From: Enemella dayhoffiae
GTDB taxonomy: Bacteria > Actinomycetota > Actinomycetes > Propionibacteriales > Propionibacteriaceae
DNA: 64,000 nucleotides
Assembly: GCF_002250625.1 (NCBI RefSeq)
Contig: NZ_NMVQ01000009.1
Location: 39,252-103,251 of the forward strand
Direction: 5' to 3'
A model generated the notes under the pieces. The model worked only from the letters and a program-made list of their open reading frames with translations. It was not told the DNA's origin and did not search any database. Within the stretch, counting starts at the first letter, position 1. Every line of letters begins with the position of its first letter. A program made the translations under genes and the position numbers. This document shows, one piece after another, positions 34,534-43,721 of the stretch.

Positions 34534-35531
34534 CAGTTGGCTCCCGAGAATTCCGAGCGGCGGGCGATGATCCAGCGGGCGCCCATGTTCACCGCCAGGG
34601 TGATCACGAACAGCACCAGACCCGAGGCGATCAGCTGGTTCACGCCGAGGCCGTTCGCCTCGGGGAACGCCAGCGCGATGTTCGCCGCGATGGTGTTGGG
34701 GTTCTGCGAGGTGAGCAGTTGGACGCTGATCAGGTGGGCCGGCGACAGCACCATGGCGACCGCCATCGTCTCACCGAGCGCGCGGCCGAGGCCGAGCATG
34801 GCCGCGGAGATGATGCCCGGGGTGCCGAACGGCAGCACCGCCTGGCGGATCATCTCCCACCGGGTGGCGCCGAGCGCCAGCGACGCCTCCTCGTGCAGGC
34901 GCGGGGTCTGCAGGAACACCTCCCGGCACAGCGCGGTGATGATCGGCAGCACCATCACCGCGAGCACCACGGCGGCGGTGAGCACGGTACGCCCGGTGCC
35001 GGACACCTGACCGGAGAACAGCGGGATCCAGCCCAGGTAGGTGTTCAGCCAGGTGAACAGCGGCAGCATCTGCGGGGCGAGCACGTTGATGCCCCACAGG
35101 CCGAACACGACCGACGGCACGGCGGCCAGCAGGTCGATCACATAACCCAGGCCGGCGGCCAGCCGGCGCGGGGCGTAGTGCGAGATGAACAGCGCGATGC
35201 CGATCGACACCGGCAGCGCCATCAGCAGCGCCAGGAAGGCGGCCCAGACGGTGCCGAAGGCATACGGCAGCACGAAGGACCAGAACTCGCCGAACGGCAG
35301 CTGACGGACATCGGCGGTCAGCGCGGGGATCGACAGGCCGACCAGGAAGGCGGCCACGGCCGCCAGGATGACCAGGATCAGGATCCCGGAGCCGGTCGAG
35401 AGGCCCTTGAAGAAGGACTCGCCAGCACCGCTGGCGCGTTGCTTGGCAACGGCGGCGACGCGTTTGCCGTCGCCCTGCTTATCGGGCGGAACGGCCGTCT
35501 GCTGCGGCCCCGCTGTGGTGCGACTGGACAT
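34533..35531 (-). CDS. pstC: Phosphate ABC transporter permease PstC
   Basis: The 332-residue permease has six predicted helices, an EAA loop (RLHEEASLALGATRWEMIRQAVLP) and GRALGETMAVAMV, all typical of PstC. The N-terminal 40 residues are polar and cytoplasmic. It starts 119 bases after the pstS stop, beyond a perfect stem-loop. Confidence 0.95.
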   Translation of the reverse strand: MSSRTTAGPQQTAVPPDKQGDGKRVAAVAKQRASGAGESFFKGLSTGSGILILVILAAVAAFLVGLSIPALTADVRQLPFGEFWSFVLPYAFGTVWAAFLALLMALPVSIGIALFISHYAPRRLAAGLGYVIDLLAAVPSVVFGLWGINVLAPQMLPLFTWLNTYLGWIPLFSGQVSGTGRTVLTAAVVLAVMVLPIITALCREVFLQTPRLHEEASLALGATRWEMIRQAVLPFGTPGIISAAMLGLGRALGETMAVAMVLSPAHLISVQLLTSQNPNTIAANIALAFPEANGLGVNQLIASGLVLFVITLAVNMGARWIIARRSEFSGAN

Positions 35532-35595
35532 CCTTCTCCTTGGAACAGGCGGTCGCCGGGTGGATCTTATCGGTGGTCAGTGATGACCCGGTAAT

Positions 35596-35635
35596 CGCCA
35601 CACGCCCATCCCTTGTCAGGGGCGGGCGTGTGGCG
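35596..35635 (-). promoter_or_regulatory. pstS-pstC intercistronic stem-loop
   Basis: CGCCACACGCCC at 35596-35607 and GGGCGTGTGGCG at 35624-35635 form a perfect 12-bp stem with a 16-base loop, 14 bases after the pstS stop. It could act as a partial terminator or protect the pstS message, giving more binding protein than permease. No separate promoter is obvious before pstC. Confidence 0.65.
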
Positions 35636-35649
35636 GTGTGGGCCAGAGG

Positions 35650-36744
35650 TCACTTGATGGCTTCGGCGGCCGTCTTGACCTGGGCGGCCAGCTTGCTCGG
35701 CAGCGGGGCGGCACCGGCCGACTTGGCGGCCGACTGCTGACCCTCGGAGGAGCCCATGTGGCTCACGTAGGCCTTGACCAGCTTGGCGGTCTTGTCGTCC
35801 TTGTAGTCGGCGCAGACCAGGGCGTAGGACACCATGTAGACCGGGTAGCCGGCGGCCTTGCGGTCCACCTTGATGGCCAGGTCGTTGGCGTCGCGGCCGG
35901 TCTCGATCGGCGAGGCCTCGAGGGCCTTGCCGGCGGCCTCTACGCTCGGCGCGGAGAAGTTGCTGCCCTCGCCGATCTTGGCGTTGGTCAGCTCGCGGGC
36001 CTGCGACTCGTCGATGTAGCCGATGGTGTTCTTGCCGTTCTTCACCGCGGCGACGACACCGGCGGTGCCCTTGGCGGCCTCACCCTTGAGGGCGGCCGGC
36101 CAGTCGCCGGAAGCCTTCTCGGTCCACACGTCGGCGGCGGCCTTGTTCAGCCAGTCGGTGAAGTTCTCGGTGGTGCCCGAGTTGTCCGAGCGGTGCACGG
36201 CGGTGATGTCGGCGTCCGGCAGCTGCGCGTTGGCGTTGAGCGCCTTGATCTTCGGGTCGTTCCACTTCTTGATGTCGCCCTTGAAGATGGCGGCGGTGGT
36301 CTTCGCGTCCAGGTTGAGCTCCTTGACGCCCTCGACGTTGAACGAGACGGCGATCGGGGAGACGTAGACCGGGATGTTCAGCGCCTTGGAGGCCGACTCG
36401 CACTTGGCGAACTTGCCGGCCTCGTTCTCCTCGGGCTTGTAGGCCCGGTCGGAGCCGGCGAAGTCGACGGCACCGTTCTTGAAGCCGTCACGCCCGGCGC
36501 CGGAGCCGTCCGGGGAGTAGTTGATGGTCACGCCACCGTTCTTGGTCTGGAACTCCTTGATCCAGGTGTCCTGGGCGACCTTCTGCGCCGAGGAGCCCTG
36601 GCCCTTGAGCTGGCCGGACAGCTGATCGCCGCCGGTGTTGCCACCGGGCTGGGTCTGGGGCTCGTTGGCGGCGCAGGCGGACAGCGCCAGGGTGCCGATC
36701 GCGGCCACGGCGGCCAGCTTGGCGAAACGTCGGTTCAGCGACAC
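35650..36744 (-). CDS. pstS: Phosphate-binding lipoprotein PstS
   Basis: The 364-residue lipoprotein (lipobox LALSACAA) has the PstS contact loops GQGSSAQ, the GSDRAY segment and RSDNSGTTENF, with the hallmark AAIFKGDIKKWNDPKI. It captures phosphate for PstCAB. GTG 36744 is chosen over ATG 36753 because GAAGGA sits eight bases before the GTG but touches the ATG. A PHO box precedes it, so induction in phosphate starvation by PhoP is likely. Confidence 0.95.
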   Translation of the reverse strand: MSLNRRFAKLAAVAAIGTLALSACAANEPQTQPGGNTGGDQLSGQLKGQGSSAQKVAQDTWIKEFQTKNGGVTINYSPDGSGAGRDGFKNGAVDFAGSDRAYKPEENEAGKFAKCESASKALNIPVYVSPIAVSFNVEGVKELNLDAKTTAAIFKGDIKKWNDPKIKALNANAQLPDADITAVHRSDNSGTTENFTDWLNKAAADVWTEKASGDWPAALKGEAAKGTAGVVAAVKNGKNTIGYIDESQARELTNAKIGEGSNFSAPSVEAAGKALEASPIETGRDANDLAIKVDRKAAGYPVYMVSYALVCADYKDDKTAKLVKAYVSHMGSSEGQQSAAKSAGAAPLPSKLAAQVKTAAEAIK

Positions 36745-36819
36745 GGAAATCATCCTTCAGGTCAAGGGTTTGCCCCGGATTCGCTCCGACCCAGTCGGCC
36801 GGAGTGCGTTGACGCCACG

Positions 36820-36874
36820 AACATAGGGAGGGGTGGTGACGCGTTACGGCCGGAAAGGTGAACGGAAGGTGAAC
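36820..36874 (-). promoter_or_regulatory. PHO box and pstS promoter
   Basis: Read on the minus strand, GTTCACC (36874-36868), four bases, GTTCACC (36863-36857) is an exact 11-base-period direct repeat, the PhoP-binding PHO box known from Streptomyces. TATGTT at 36825-36820 is a suitable -10 box, placing the box just upstream of the -35 region. PhoP activation of pstSCAB is the expected outcome. Confidence 0.88.
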
Positions 36875-36925
36875 GAACGTCCCGGTTGGTTGAATTGTTA
36901 TCTAGCGGGCTGCGCGCGAACCCGC

Positions 36926-37837
36926 TCACTTACGGTGCGGTGTCGTGATCCATTGCGCGGCGTACACCTGATTGTCGGCGGTCAGGCTGACCACCACGCA
37001 CTCGGCGGTGTTGAAGGAGCGGTCTGGCAGGTCGAGGGCGACCAGCATCGCCGGTAGCACCGGGCGGTGCCCGCAGATCACCAGCGGGCGGCGGGTGCGG
37101 ACCACCTCGTGGCGCAGGTCGAACAGCAGGTCGCCGACCCCGGCCGGGTCGCCGACCCCGCGTTCCTCGCTGAGGATCGTCTGCCGGTCGATGGTCAGCT
37201 GGTGCTTGGTGACGAACGGCAGCACGGTCGACACGCACCGGTTCGACGATGAGCTGACCACCCGGCGTACGCCGAACGCGTCCAGGATCGGGACCAGTTC
37301 CCGGCTCTGGGTACGCCCGCGGCGGGTCAGCGGGCGCGCCGAGTCGTGGCCGGACCACTTGTTGCGCTCCATCGCCTTGGCGTGCCGGACCACGATCAGG
37401 GTGGTGGTCTCCGGCTGCTCGACCGCCTGGCGTACCCGCTCGGCCTCCGCCTCGTAGGACAGCAGCTGCAGCGCCTCGGGCACGGTGACCCACAGCACGG
37501 TGTCCACCTCGTCGTCGGGCTCGTGCGGCTGCTCCGACAACACCTCGGCCCGCCACCACAGCACCCGCTTGGTGTGCTTGCCGATCCGGTAGGAGTGCGC
37601 ATCCAGCGGGGCGATCAGCCGCACCCGGACGCCGGTCTCCTCCAGCACCTCGCGGACCGCGCTGACCGCCGGTACCTCACCCGGCTCGACCTTGCCCTTC
37701 GGCAGCGACCAGTCGTCATAGGCGGGCCGGTGCACCACCAGCACGAGTTGGCGTACGCCAGCGTCGGCGGTCTGTTGCGGTCGCAGCACCACCGCGCCGG
37801 CCGCCGAGATGTCTGGCTTGCGTCCCACTCTGATCAT
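36926..37837 (-). CDS. NUDIX hydrolase fused to histidine phosphatase (MutT1-like)
   Basis: The 303-residue protein has an N-terminal NUDIX domain with box [20 protein letters not shown] and a C-terminal histidine phosphatase domain beginning [15 protein letters not shown]. This is the MutT1 architecture; mycobacterial MutT1 (Rv2985) hydrolyses 8-oxo-GTP and diadenosine polyphosphates and follows ppk as here. ATG 37837 overlaps the ppk stop (ATGA); a GTG at 37828 has better ribosome-site spacing from AAAGGG and may be used. Confidence 0.9.
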   Translation of the reverse strand: MIRVGRKPDISAAGAVVLRPQQTADAGVRQLVLVVHRPAYDDWSLPKGKVEPGEVPAVSAVREVLEETGVRVRLIAPLDAHSYRIGKHTKRVLWWRAEVLSEQPHEPDDEVDTVLWVTVPEALQLLSYEAEAERVRQAVEQPETTTLIVVRHAKAMERNKWSGHDSARPLTRRGRTQSRELVPILDAFGVRRVVSSSSNRCVSTVLPFVTKHQLTIDRQTILSEERGVGDPAGVGDLLFDLRHEVVRTRRPLVICGHRPVLPAMLVALDLPDRSFNTAECVVVSLTADNQVYAAQWITTPHRK

Positions 37838-39957
37838 CCCTTTGCGGAGTTGGCGCGGCGGTGCCGGGCCACCTCGATCAGCCGCGCCTGCAGGTCGAGC
37901 AGCGGTGCGCCGTGCTCGTCGTAGGTCTGCTCGCGCCACCCCTCGGGGGTCAGCAGCCAGGCGGCGGTGCGGGGGTCGAACGCCAGGTCGAACAGGTCCT
38001 GGATCTGGGACACGTGCGCCCGGTTGGTGAGCGCGACGAGCACCTCCACCCGCCGATCCAGGTTGCGGTGCATCAGGTCCGCCGACCCGAGCCCCACGGT
38101 CGGCTGCCCACCGCCGGCGAACCAGAACAGTCGCGAGTGCTCGAGGAAGCGCCCGAGGATGCTGCGGACCCGGATGTTCTCGCTCAACCCGGGGATGCCG
38201 GGTCGCAGGCCGCAGATCCCGCGTACCCACAGGTCCACCGGTACGCCCGCCTGCGAGGCGGCGTACAGGGCGTCGGTGATCCGCTCATCGACGATCGAGT
38301 TGACCTTGAACCGGATCCCGGCCGGGCGCCCGGCCAGATGGTGCGCGACCTCGGTCTCGATCCGCTCGATCAGCCCGTTGCGGATCGAGTCCGGCGCCAC
38401 CAGCAGCCGGCGATACTGCGTCTCCCGGGTCATCCCCGACAGGTGGTTGAACACCCGGGCCACGTCCTCGGTGACGATCGGGTTGGAGGTGAGCAGCCCC
38501 ATGTCCTCATAACTGCGCGCGGTCTTGGGGTTGTAGTTGCCGGTGCCGATGTGCACATAGCGGCGCAACCCCTCGGGTTCCTCGCGGACCACCAGCGCCA
38601 GCTTGCAGTGCGTCTTGAGTCCGACCATGCCATAGATGACGTGTACGCCGGCCTGCTCCAGCTTGCGCGCCCAGCCGATGTTGGCCTGCTCGTCGAAGCG
38701 GGCCTTGATCTCGACCACGGCCAGCACCTGTTTGCCGGCCTGGGCGGCGTCGATCAGCGCGTCCACGATGGGCGAGTCGCCGGAGGTGCGATAGAGGGTC
38801 TGCTTGATCGCCAGCACGTGCGGGTCGGCGGCGGCCTGTTCGACGAGCCGCTGCACGCTGGTGGCGAACGAGTCATAGGGGTGCTGCAGCAGCACGTCGC
38901 GGCGGCGCAGCGCGCCGAACAGGTCGGCCGGCTGCGCGGTCTCCACCTCCGACAGGTGCGGGTGGGTGATCGGCAGGAAGGCCGGATATTTCAGCGCCTC
39001 GCGGTCCAGGTCGGCCAGCGAGAACAGGCCGGTCAGGTCGAGCGGGCCCTCGACCTTGAACACCTCGCGCTCGCTGATGTCCAGCTCCGACACCAGGATC
39101 TCCAGCAGCCGGTCGTCGATGTCGGCGGTCACCTCCAGGCGTACCGGAGGGCGGCCCACCTTGCGCCGCAGCAGCTCCTGCTCGAGGGCGAACAGCAGGT
39201 TCTCGGCGTCGTCCTCCTCGACCTCCAGGTCCTCGTTGCGGGTGACCCGGAACACGTGGTGCTGCAGCACCTGCATGCCGGAGAACAGCTGGTCCAGGTG
39301 GCGGGCGATCACGTCCTCCAGCGGCACGAACCGGCCCTCGCCGAGGGTGACGAAGCGGGGCAGCACGTTCGGGACCTTCACCCGGGCAAACTGGCGTACG
39401 CCGGTCTGCGGGTTCTTCAGCAGCACCGCCAGGTTGATCGACAGCCCGGAGATGTAGGGGAACGGGTGCGACGGGTCGACCGCGAGCGGGGTGAGCACCG
39501 GAAAGATGCGCTCGGCGAACAGGGTCCGCATCCGGTCCTTCTCGGTGGCGCTCAGCTCGCTCCAGGTGAGGATCTGGATGCCCTCGGTGGCCAGCCGCGG
39601 GCGGACGTCGGTGGCGAAGATGCGGGTCTGTTCGGCGACGAGTTCGCGGGTACGCCGCAGGATCGCGGTGTGCAGGTCGCTGGGCAGGAACCCGGACACG
39701 CTCGGGACCGCGACGCCGGCCGCCATCCGCCGTTTCAGTCCGGCCACCCGGACCATGAAGAACTCGTCCAGGTTGGACGCGAAGATGGCCAGATATTTGG
39801 CGCGCTCCAGCAGCGGGATCCGGCCCTCGTCGCGGGCCATCGCCAGCACCCGTTCGTTGAACGCCAGCCAGCTCAGCTCGCGGTCGGCGAAGCGGTCCTT
39901 GGGCAGCCACGGTTCGTGGGGCGGCTCGCCGCCCCGGTGCATCGGGTCCTGGGTCAC
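37834..39957 (-). CDS. ppk1: Polyphosphate kinase 1
   Basis: The 707-residue enzyme shows all PPK1 blocks: [13 protein letters not shown] at the N terminus, [14 protein letters not shown], the [15 protein letters not shown] segment and the autophosphorylated histidine in [19 protein letters not shown]. It polymerises the gamma phosphate of ATP into polyphosphate. The GTG start overlaps the mshD stop by 4 bases (GTGA). Its closeness to pstSCAB fits a phosphate storage role. Confidence 0.95.
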   Translation of the reverse strand: MTQDPMHRGGEPPHEPWLPKDRFADRELSWLAFNERVLAMARDEGRIPLLERAKYLAIFASNLDEFFMVRVAGLKRRMAAGVAVPSVSGFLPSDLHTAILRRTRELVAEQTRIFATDVRPRLATEGIQILTWSELSATEKDRMRTLFAERIFPVLTPLAVDPSHPFPYISGLSINLAVLLKNPQTGVRQFARVKVPNVLPRFVTLGEGRFVPLEDVIARHLDQLFSGMQVLQHHVFRVTRNEDLEVEEDDAENLLFALEQELLRRKVGRPPVRLEVTADIDDRLLEILVSELDISEREVFKVEGPLDLTGLFSLADLDREALKYPAFLPITHPHLSEVETAQPADLFGALRRRDVLLQHPYDSFATSVQRLVEQAAADPHVLAIKQTLYRTSGDSPIVDALIDAAQAGKQVLAVVEIKARFDEQANIGWARKLEQAGVHVIYGMVGLKTHCKLALVVREEPEGLRRYVHIGTGNYNPKTARSYEDMGLLTSNPIVTEDVARVFNHLSGMTRETQYRRLLVAPDSIRNGLIERIETEVAHHLAGRPAGIRFKVNSIVDERITDALYAASQAGVPVDLWVRGICGLRPGIPGLSENIRVRSILGRFLEHSRLFWFAGGGQPTVGLGSADLMHRNLDRRVEVLVALTNRAHVSQIQDLFDLAFDPRTAAWLLTPEGWREQTYDEHGAPLLDLQARLIEVARHRRANSAKG

Positions 39958-40913
39958 GACGCGGTCCCCTCCGGCACGGCGTGCTCCGGGAGGGGGGAGG
40001 CGTACACCACGTCGCGGTTGGCGATCACGAACCGGGTGGAGAGGTACAGCTGCACCACGTATTCCTGGTCTCCCTCGACATAGAGGATGATCCGGCGTAC
40101 GCCGGTGGCCGCCAGGTGCCGCAGGCCGAGGTGGAGCAGCTGCCGGCCGAGGCCGCCGGCGTGGGCGGGGTCGACCGCGATCACGTACACCTCGCCGAGT
40201 GAGGGGTCGTGCACCTTGGTCCAGTGGAACCCGATCAGCTGCTCGGTGCCGTCGGGGCCGGGGCGGGTGGCGACGAGCAGACCCTCGGGGTCGAACCACG
40301 GTTCGTTCATCCGGTCCTGCAGGTCCTGGCGGGTCATCCCACCCTGCTCGGGGTGGTGGGCGAACGCGTTGGCGTTGACCCGGAGCAGTTGGTCGGTGTC
40401 CTCGGGTCGGAATCCGCGTACCTGCACGCCGTCGGGGACCTGCGGCTCCGGCAGCTCCTCGGTGTCGCGCTCCATCACCAGCAGTTCGCGCACCTTGCGC
40501 AGGCCGAGGGTGGCGGCCAGGTCGCGGGCGGCCGGCAGGTCGCCGAACGCCCAAGTGCGCAGGGATTGCCGCTGCCAGCGGCCGTGCGGGTCGCGGGGGT
40601 CGAAGCCGAGCTCGCCGATCATCGCGGTGGCCACACCACGGGTGCGGTGGTTCGGGTCGACCACGAGTTGGGCGATCGGATCGTCGGTGGTCGAGTCGAG
40701 GAACGCATAGCCGACGAGCTGGTCGTCGATGCTCGCCAGCAGGTGCGCGATGCCGTCGCTGGCCTGACCGCGGGCCACCTCCAGCCGGGCGTGCTCGTTG
40801 AGCGGGACGACCCCGTCGGTGGCGCTGGCACGGTTCACGATCTCGCCCACCCGTTGCCGCTGCTCCGGGGAGAGGGCGGCGACGGCGGTGGTCCGGATCG
40901 GTGCGCTTGCCAT
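39954..40913 (-). CDS. mshD: Mycothiol synthase (acetyltransferase) MshD
   Basis: The 319-residue protein has two GNAT domains. The C-terminal one carries [14 protein letters not shown] and [18 protein letters not shown], the acetyl-CoA-binding and substrate segments of MshD. It acetylates Cys-GlcN-Ins in the last step of mycothiol synthesis. ATG 40913 is seven bases after TACCGT (leaderless). mshD heads an operon with ppk1 and the MutT1-like gene. The neighbouring glnR repeats the Rv0818-Rv0819 association. Confidence 0.93.
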   Translation of the reverse strand: MASAPIRTTAVAALSPEQRQRVGEIVNRASATDGVVPLNEHARLEVARGQASDGIAHLLASIDDQLVGYAFLDSTTDDPIAQLVVDPNHRTRGVATAMIGELGFDPRDPHGRWQRQSLRTWAFGDLPAARDLAATLGLRKVRELLVMERDTEELPEPQVPDGVQVRGFRPEDTDQLLRVNANAFAHHPEQGGMTRQDLQDRMNEPWFDPEGLLVATRPGPDGTEQLIGFHWTKVHDPSLGEVYVIAVDPAHAGGLGRQLLHLGLRHLAATGVRRIILYVEGDQEYVVQLYLSTRFVIANRDVVYASPLPEHAVPEGTAS

Positions 40914-40963
40914 GGGCCACACGGTAGTCTCTCGGTGACCAGTTCGGCGACGGGGAGGCGGCG

Positions 40964-41563
40964 ATGGGCGAGCCCGCTGACTACACCAGCGAGGAGCTCG
41001 GTGGCTATGGCGTCACCGCTCAGCCGCTGGTGGTACGCCGGATGCGGCCGCACCTGCGCGGGGCCCGGATCGGACTGGGCTCGGCGGTGCTGGCGACGCT
41101 GGCCGCCGTGCTCACCTCGGTGCTGCTGCCGCGCTGGGACGACGGGTCGATCGGCTGGTCGATCGCCGGGATCGTCAGCGCGGTGCTGATGCTCGGGATC
41201 TGCGGACTCCAGGCGTGGGCCTGGGGAGAGGCGATGGCCGAGTGGCGGGGCGTGAAGGACGTGAACCTGAGCGGGGTGCTCGCGCCGTCGTGGTGGGCTC
41301 ACCTGGTGTCCTATCCGGTGGCGCTGGCCGGGGCGGTGTCGGCGGTGTGGCAGGCGCGGGAGGCGGGCTGGGCCGACCTGTCCTGCTGGACCGCGCTGGC
41401 GATGCTGCCGCTGCTGCTGGTCGCGCACGTGCTGGCCGCGGTGGAATATCTGCGGTTGGACGGTCCGCCCGGCACCCTGCCGAACCACTTCCGGCGCCTG
41501 GTGCGTTCGCAGAACCCGGATGCGGTCGACCGCAAGGACCCGGCCGCCGCGATCCTGGAGTGA
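40964..41563 (+). CDS. Conserved membrane protein
   Basis: This 199-residue protein has four predicted membrane helices (for example [19 protein letters not shown] and [20 protein letters not shown]), a tryptophan-rich loop and a charged C-terminal tail. No family with known function is recognised. GGGGAGG precedes the ATG. It is divergent from mshD and converges on glnR. Confidence 0.75.
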   Translation: MGEPADYTSEELGGYGVTAQPLVVRRMRPHLRGARIGLGSAVLATLAAVLTSVLLPRWDDGSIGWSIAGIVSAVLMLGICGLQAWAWGEAMAEWRGVKDVNLSGVLAPSWWAHLVSYPVALAGAVSAVWQAREAGWADLSCWTALAMLPLLLVAHVLAAVEYLRLDGPPGTLPNHFRRLVRSQNPDAVDRKDPAAAILE

Positions 41564-41631
41564 GGCTGCGCGGTGTCGCGGGTGGTCCCGTGCACCTGTG
41601 AGTTGGGTGGCGTCTGGCGGGGCCCCTCCTA

Positions 41632-41704
41632 ATCGACCACCCGTCGTCGGGACCCGACCAGCGGCCGACGGTCTGCCGACCGGGGGCTGCGACCAGTGGT
41701 CGAT
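41632..41704. terminator. Possible bidirectional terminator between convergent genes
   Basis: ATCGACCAC at 41632-41640 is complementary to GTGGTCGAT at 41696-41704, and GC-rich arms inside (CGACGG, CCGACC) can extend pairing. It lies between the 3' ends of the membrane protein and glnR. The long interior makes the exact fold uncertain. Confidence 0.4.
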
Positions 41705-41726
41705 CCGGAGGGCGCGCGCCGACTGC

Positions 41727-42383
41727 CTAGCGGGGGTCGAACCGGTAGCCGACGTTGCGCACGGTGCCGATCAGCGACTCCTTGTCGCCGAGCTTGGCGC
41801 GGAGCCGGCGGACGTGCACGTCGACGGTGCGGGTGCCGCCGAAGTAGTCGTAACCCCACACCTCGCTGAGCAGCTGCTCGCGGCTGAACACCCGCCCGGG
41901 GTTGCCGGCGAGATATTTGAGCAGCTCGAACTCGGTGTAGGTGAGGTCGAGTGACCTGCCGTCGAGGCGGGCGGTGTAGGCCCCCTCGTCGATCTCCACG
42001 CCGCCGGCGCGGATCAGGTCCTCGGTGTTCTCGACCCGGCTGGCCAGGCGCAGTCGCGCCTCCACCTCGGCCGGGCCGGCGCCGGCGAGCACGAAGTCGT
42101 CGGGGGCCCATTCGGCCGACAGCGCGGCCAGACCACCCTCGGTGAGCACCAGGATGACGGGCAGCCCGTTGCCGGTGGCGGCCAGGGTGCGACACAGGTT
42201 GCGGGCGCCGACCAGGTCGACCCGCCCGTCGACGAGGATCAGGTCCGGGTCGGCGTCCAGCAGACTCGCCGCCTCGGCCGCGGCCACCCGCACGGTGTGC
42301 GAGAGCAGCCCGAGCGCGGGCAGAATGTCCGCCGCCGTCTGGCGCTCGCGGCTGAGCAGCAGCAGCGTGGCCGTGGCAGTCAC
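41727..42383 (-). CDS. glnR: OmpR-family nitrogen regulator GlnR
   Basis: The 218-residue protein has a receiver domain that is typical of GlnR rather than canonical regulators (LLLLS start, [11 protein letters not shown] with the Asp, [15 protein letters not shown]) and a winged helix ending [26 protein letters not shown], then [11 protein letters not shown]. GlnR is an orphan regulator of nitrogen assimilation (glnA, amtB) in actinobacteria. GTG 42383 is directly preceded by GGGAG, too close for normal use; leaderless initiation is possible. A MoaD-like gene diverges from it. Confidence 0.92.
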   Translation of the reverse strand: MTATATLLLLSRERQTAADILPALGLLSHTVRVAAAEAASLLDADPDLILVDGRVDLVGARNLCRTLAATGNGLPVILVLTEGGLAALSAEWAPDDFVLAGAGPAEVEARLRLASRVENTEDLIRAGGVEIDEGAYTARLDGRSLDLTYTEFELLKYLAGNPGRVFSREQLLSEVWGYDYFGGTRTVDVHVRRLRAKLGDKESLIGTVRNVGYRFDPR

Positions 42384-42404
42384 CTCCCGTGCGAGAATGC
42401 GGAC

Positions 42405-42656
42405 ATGGTTGCTGTGCAGATCCGCTACTGGGCCGGCGCCGCAGCGGCGGCCGGAGTCGAGGAAGAGACTATCGCCGCCGAAACGCTCGCCGATGCACTG
42501 ACCACCGCCCGGGAGACCCGCGGTGCCGCGCTGGGCAAGGTGCTGTCGGTGAGCAGCCTGCTCGTCGACGGGCAGCGGCAGCGCCCGGACCAGCTCGACC
42601 GACCGCTCACCGCCCCGACGCGGCTCGAGGTGCTGCCGCCCTTTGCCGGCGGCTGA
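42405..42656 (+). CDS. MoaD/ThiS family sulfur-carrier-like protein
   Basis: The 83-residue beta-grasp protein ends in LPPFAGG, the di-glycine tail used for adenylation and thiocarboxylation in MoaD and ThiS. It probably serves as a sulfur carrier, perhaps for molybdopterin. It is the divergent partner of glnR, with only 21 bases between starts. A CTGAGCCTGTCGA repeat follows its stop. Confidence 0.82.
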   Translation: MVAVQIRYWAGAAAAAGVEEETIAAETLADALTTARETRGAALGKVLSVSSLLVDGQRQRPDQLDRPLTAPTRLEVLPPFAGG

Positions 42657-42664
42657 CCCGGTCC

Positions 42665-42703
42665 CTGAGCCTGTCGAGCGGACCTGCCGGCCCACGGGCT
42701 CAG
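42665..42703. terminator. Hairpin with dispersed repeat between moaD-like gene and dtd
   Basis: CTGAGCC at 42665-42671 can pair with GGCTCAG at 42697-42703. The left arm is part of the dispersed word CTGAGCCTGTCGA. It lies between convergent 3' ends and overlaps the last codon of dtd, consistent with a terminator use of the repeat. Confidence 0.45.
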
Positions 42704-43128
42704 TCGGCGTCCAGGATCAGCGTGACCGGGCCGTCGTTGACCAGCGCGACCTCCATGTCGGCGCCGAACACGCCGGTCTCGACCTCGGCGCCGAGCTGAC
42801 GCAGCGCCTCGACGTACGCCCGGACGAGCGGTTCGCTGACCGGCCCCGGAGCGGCGGCGTTCCAGGACGGGCGCCGGCCCTTTCGGGTGTCGGCGTACAA
42901 CGTGAACTGCGAGACGACCAGCAGCGGCGCCCCCTCGTCGGCGGCGGAGCGTTCGTCGTCAAGGATGCGCAGCCGCCACACCTTCTCGGCCAGCTTTGTC
43001 GCGGTCTGTTCGGTGTCGGTGTGGGTCACCCCGACCAGTACCAGCAGACCGGGCCGCGGCAGCCGTCCGACCACCGCGCCGTCCACGCGTACCTCCGCCG
43101 ACGCCGCCCGCTGCACCACCACTCGCAT
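42700..43128 (-). CDS. dtd: D-aminoacyl-tRNA deacylase
   Basis: The 142-residue protein has both active-site motifs, SQFTLYAD and NDGPVTL (the Gly-cisPro motif). It hydrolyses D-aminoacyl-tRNAs and mischarged glycyl-tRNA-Ala. ATG 43128 lies seven bases after TAGGTT on the minus strand, so the mRNA is probably leaderless. It is divergent from the nitrobindin-like gene, whose promoter is also of the leaderless type. Confidence 0.95.
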   Translation of the reverse strand: MRVVVQRAASAEVRVDGAVVGRLPRPGLLVLVGVTHTDTEQTATKLAEKVWRLRILDDERSAADEGAPLLVVSQFTLYADTRKGRRPSWNAAAPGPVSEPLVRAYVEALRQLGAEVETGVFGADMEVALVNDGPVTLILDAD

Positions 43129-43190
43129 GCAGCGGAACCTAGCAGTGCGGGCCGGTGACTCCTGTGGGGCGGGGAACTAGGCTGGCCCGC

Positions 43191-43721
43191 ATGACCGACA
43201 ACGCCAACCTCGACTTCACGTTTCCCGAGGGGCTGCACCCGCGGCTCAAGGGGCTGGCCTGGCTGATCGGGCACTGGGAGGGCTTCGGCCAGACCCAGTG
43301 GCCCGGCTCCGACAACGCCCGCGTCCTGGAACAGGTCGACTTCCACCACAACGGTGAGCCCTATCTGCACTATCTCCTTCAGGCGTACGCCGATGAGGAC
43401 GGTCAACTCGGCCGCCCCCTCTACATGGAGACCGGATTCTGGGTGCCGGGGGAGAAGAACGAGGTGATGGCGGTGATCACCAACCCCGAGGGCGTCGCAC
43501 AGAAGTGGCACGGATCGATCACCGGGCTGCAGTCCACCCCGGGCGGCGAGCTCGGCACCAAGATCGAGTTGACCACCGACGCCGTGCTCAGCCAGGGCAC
43601 TCACACGGCCGGTTCGCGGCTCTATGGCAAGGTGGCCGACAAGCTGATGTTCGCCTGCGACCGGGCCGATCAGGACATCCCGCTGCGGTCCTGGCTCACC
43701 GGGGAGCTGGAGCGACGGTGA
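43191..43721 (+). CDS. Nitrobindin-like beta-barrel protein lacking the haem histidine
   Basis: The 176-residue protein has the GxWxGxG motif (GHWEGFG) of nitrobindin/FABP-like proteins. In haem-binding members the C-terminal PxQPHLSAxLxR supplies the proximal histidine; here the segment reads PLRSWLTGELER with Trp168 in that place, so ferric haem binding in the usual way is unlikely. ATG 43191 is seven bases after TAGGCT (leaderless). It heads a four-gene run with ygfZ, asparaginase and the PaiB-like gene. Confidence 0.85.
   Translation: MTDNANLDFTFPEGLHPRLKGLAWLIGHWEGFGQTQWPGSDNARVLEQVDFHHNGEPYLHYLLQAYADEDGQLGRPLYMETGFWVPGEKNEVMAVITNPEGVAQKWHGSITGLQSTPGGELGTKIELTTDAVLSQGTHTAGSRLYGKVADKLMFACDRADQDIPLRSWLTGELERR

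Noticed and set aside
40964..41563. Membrane protein beside mshD as a mycothiol pathway component
   Set aside because: Only position supports it; no family or motif link was found.
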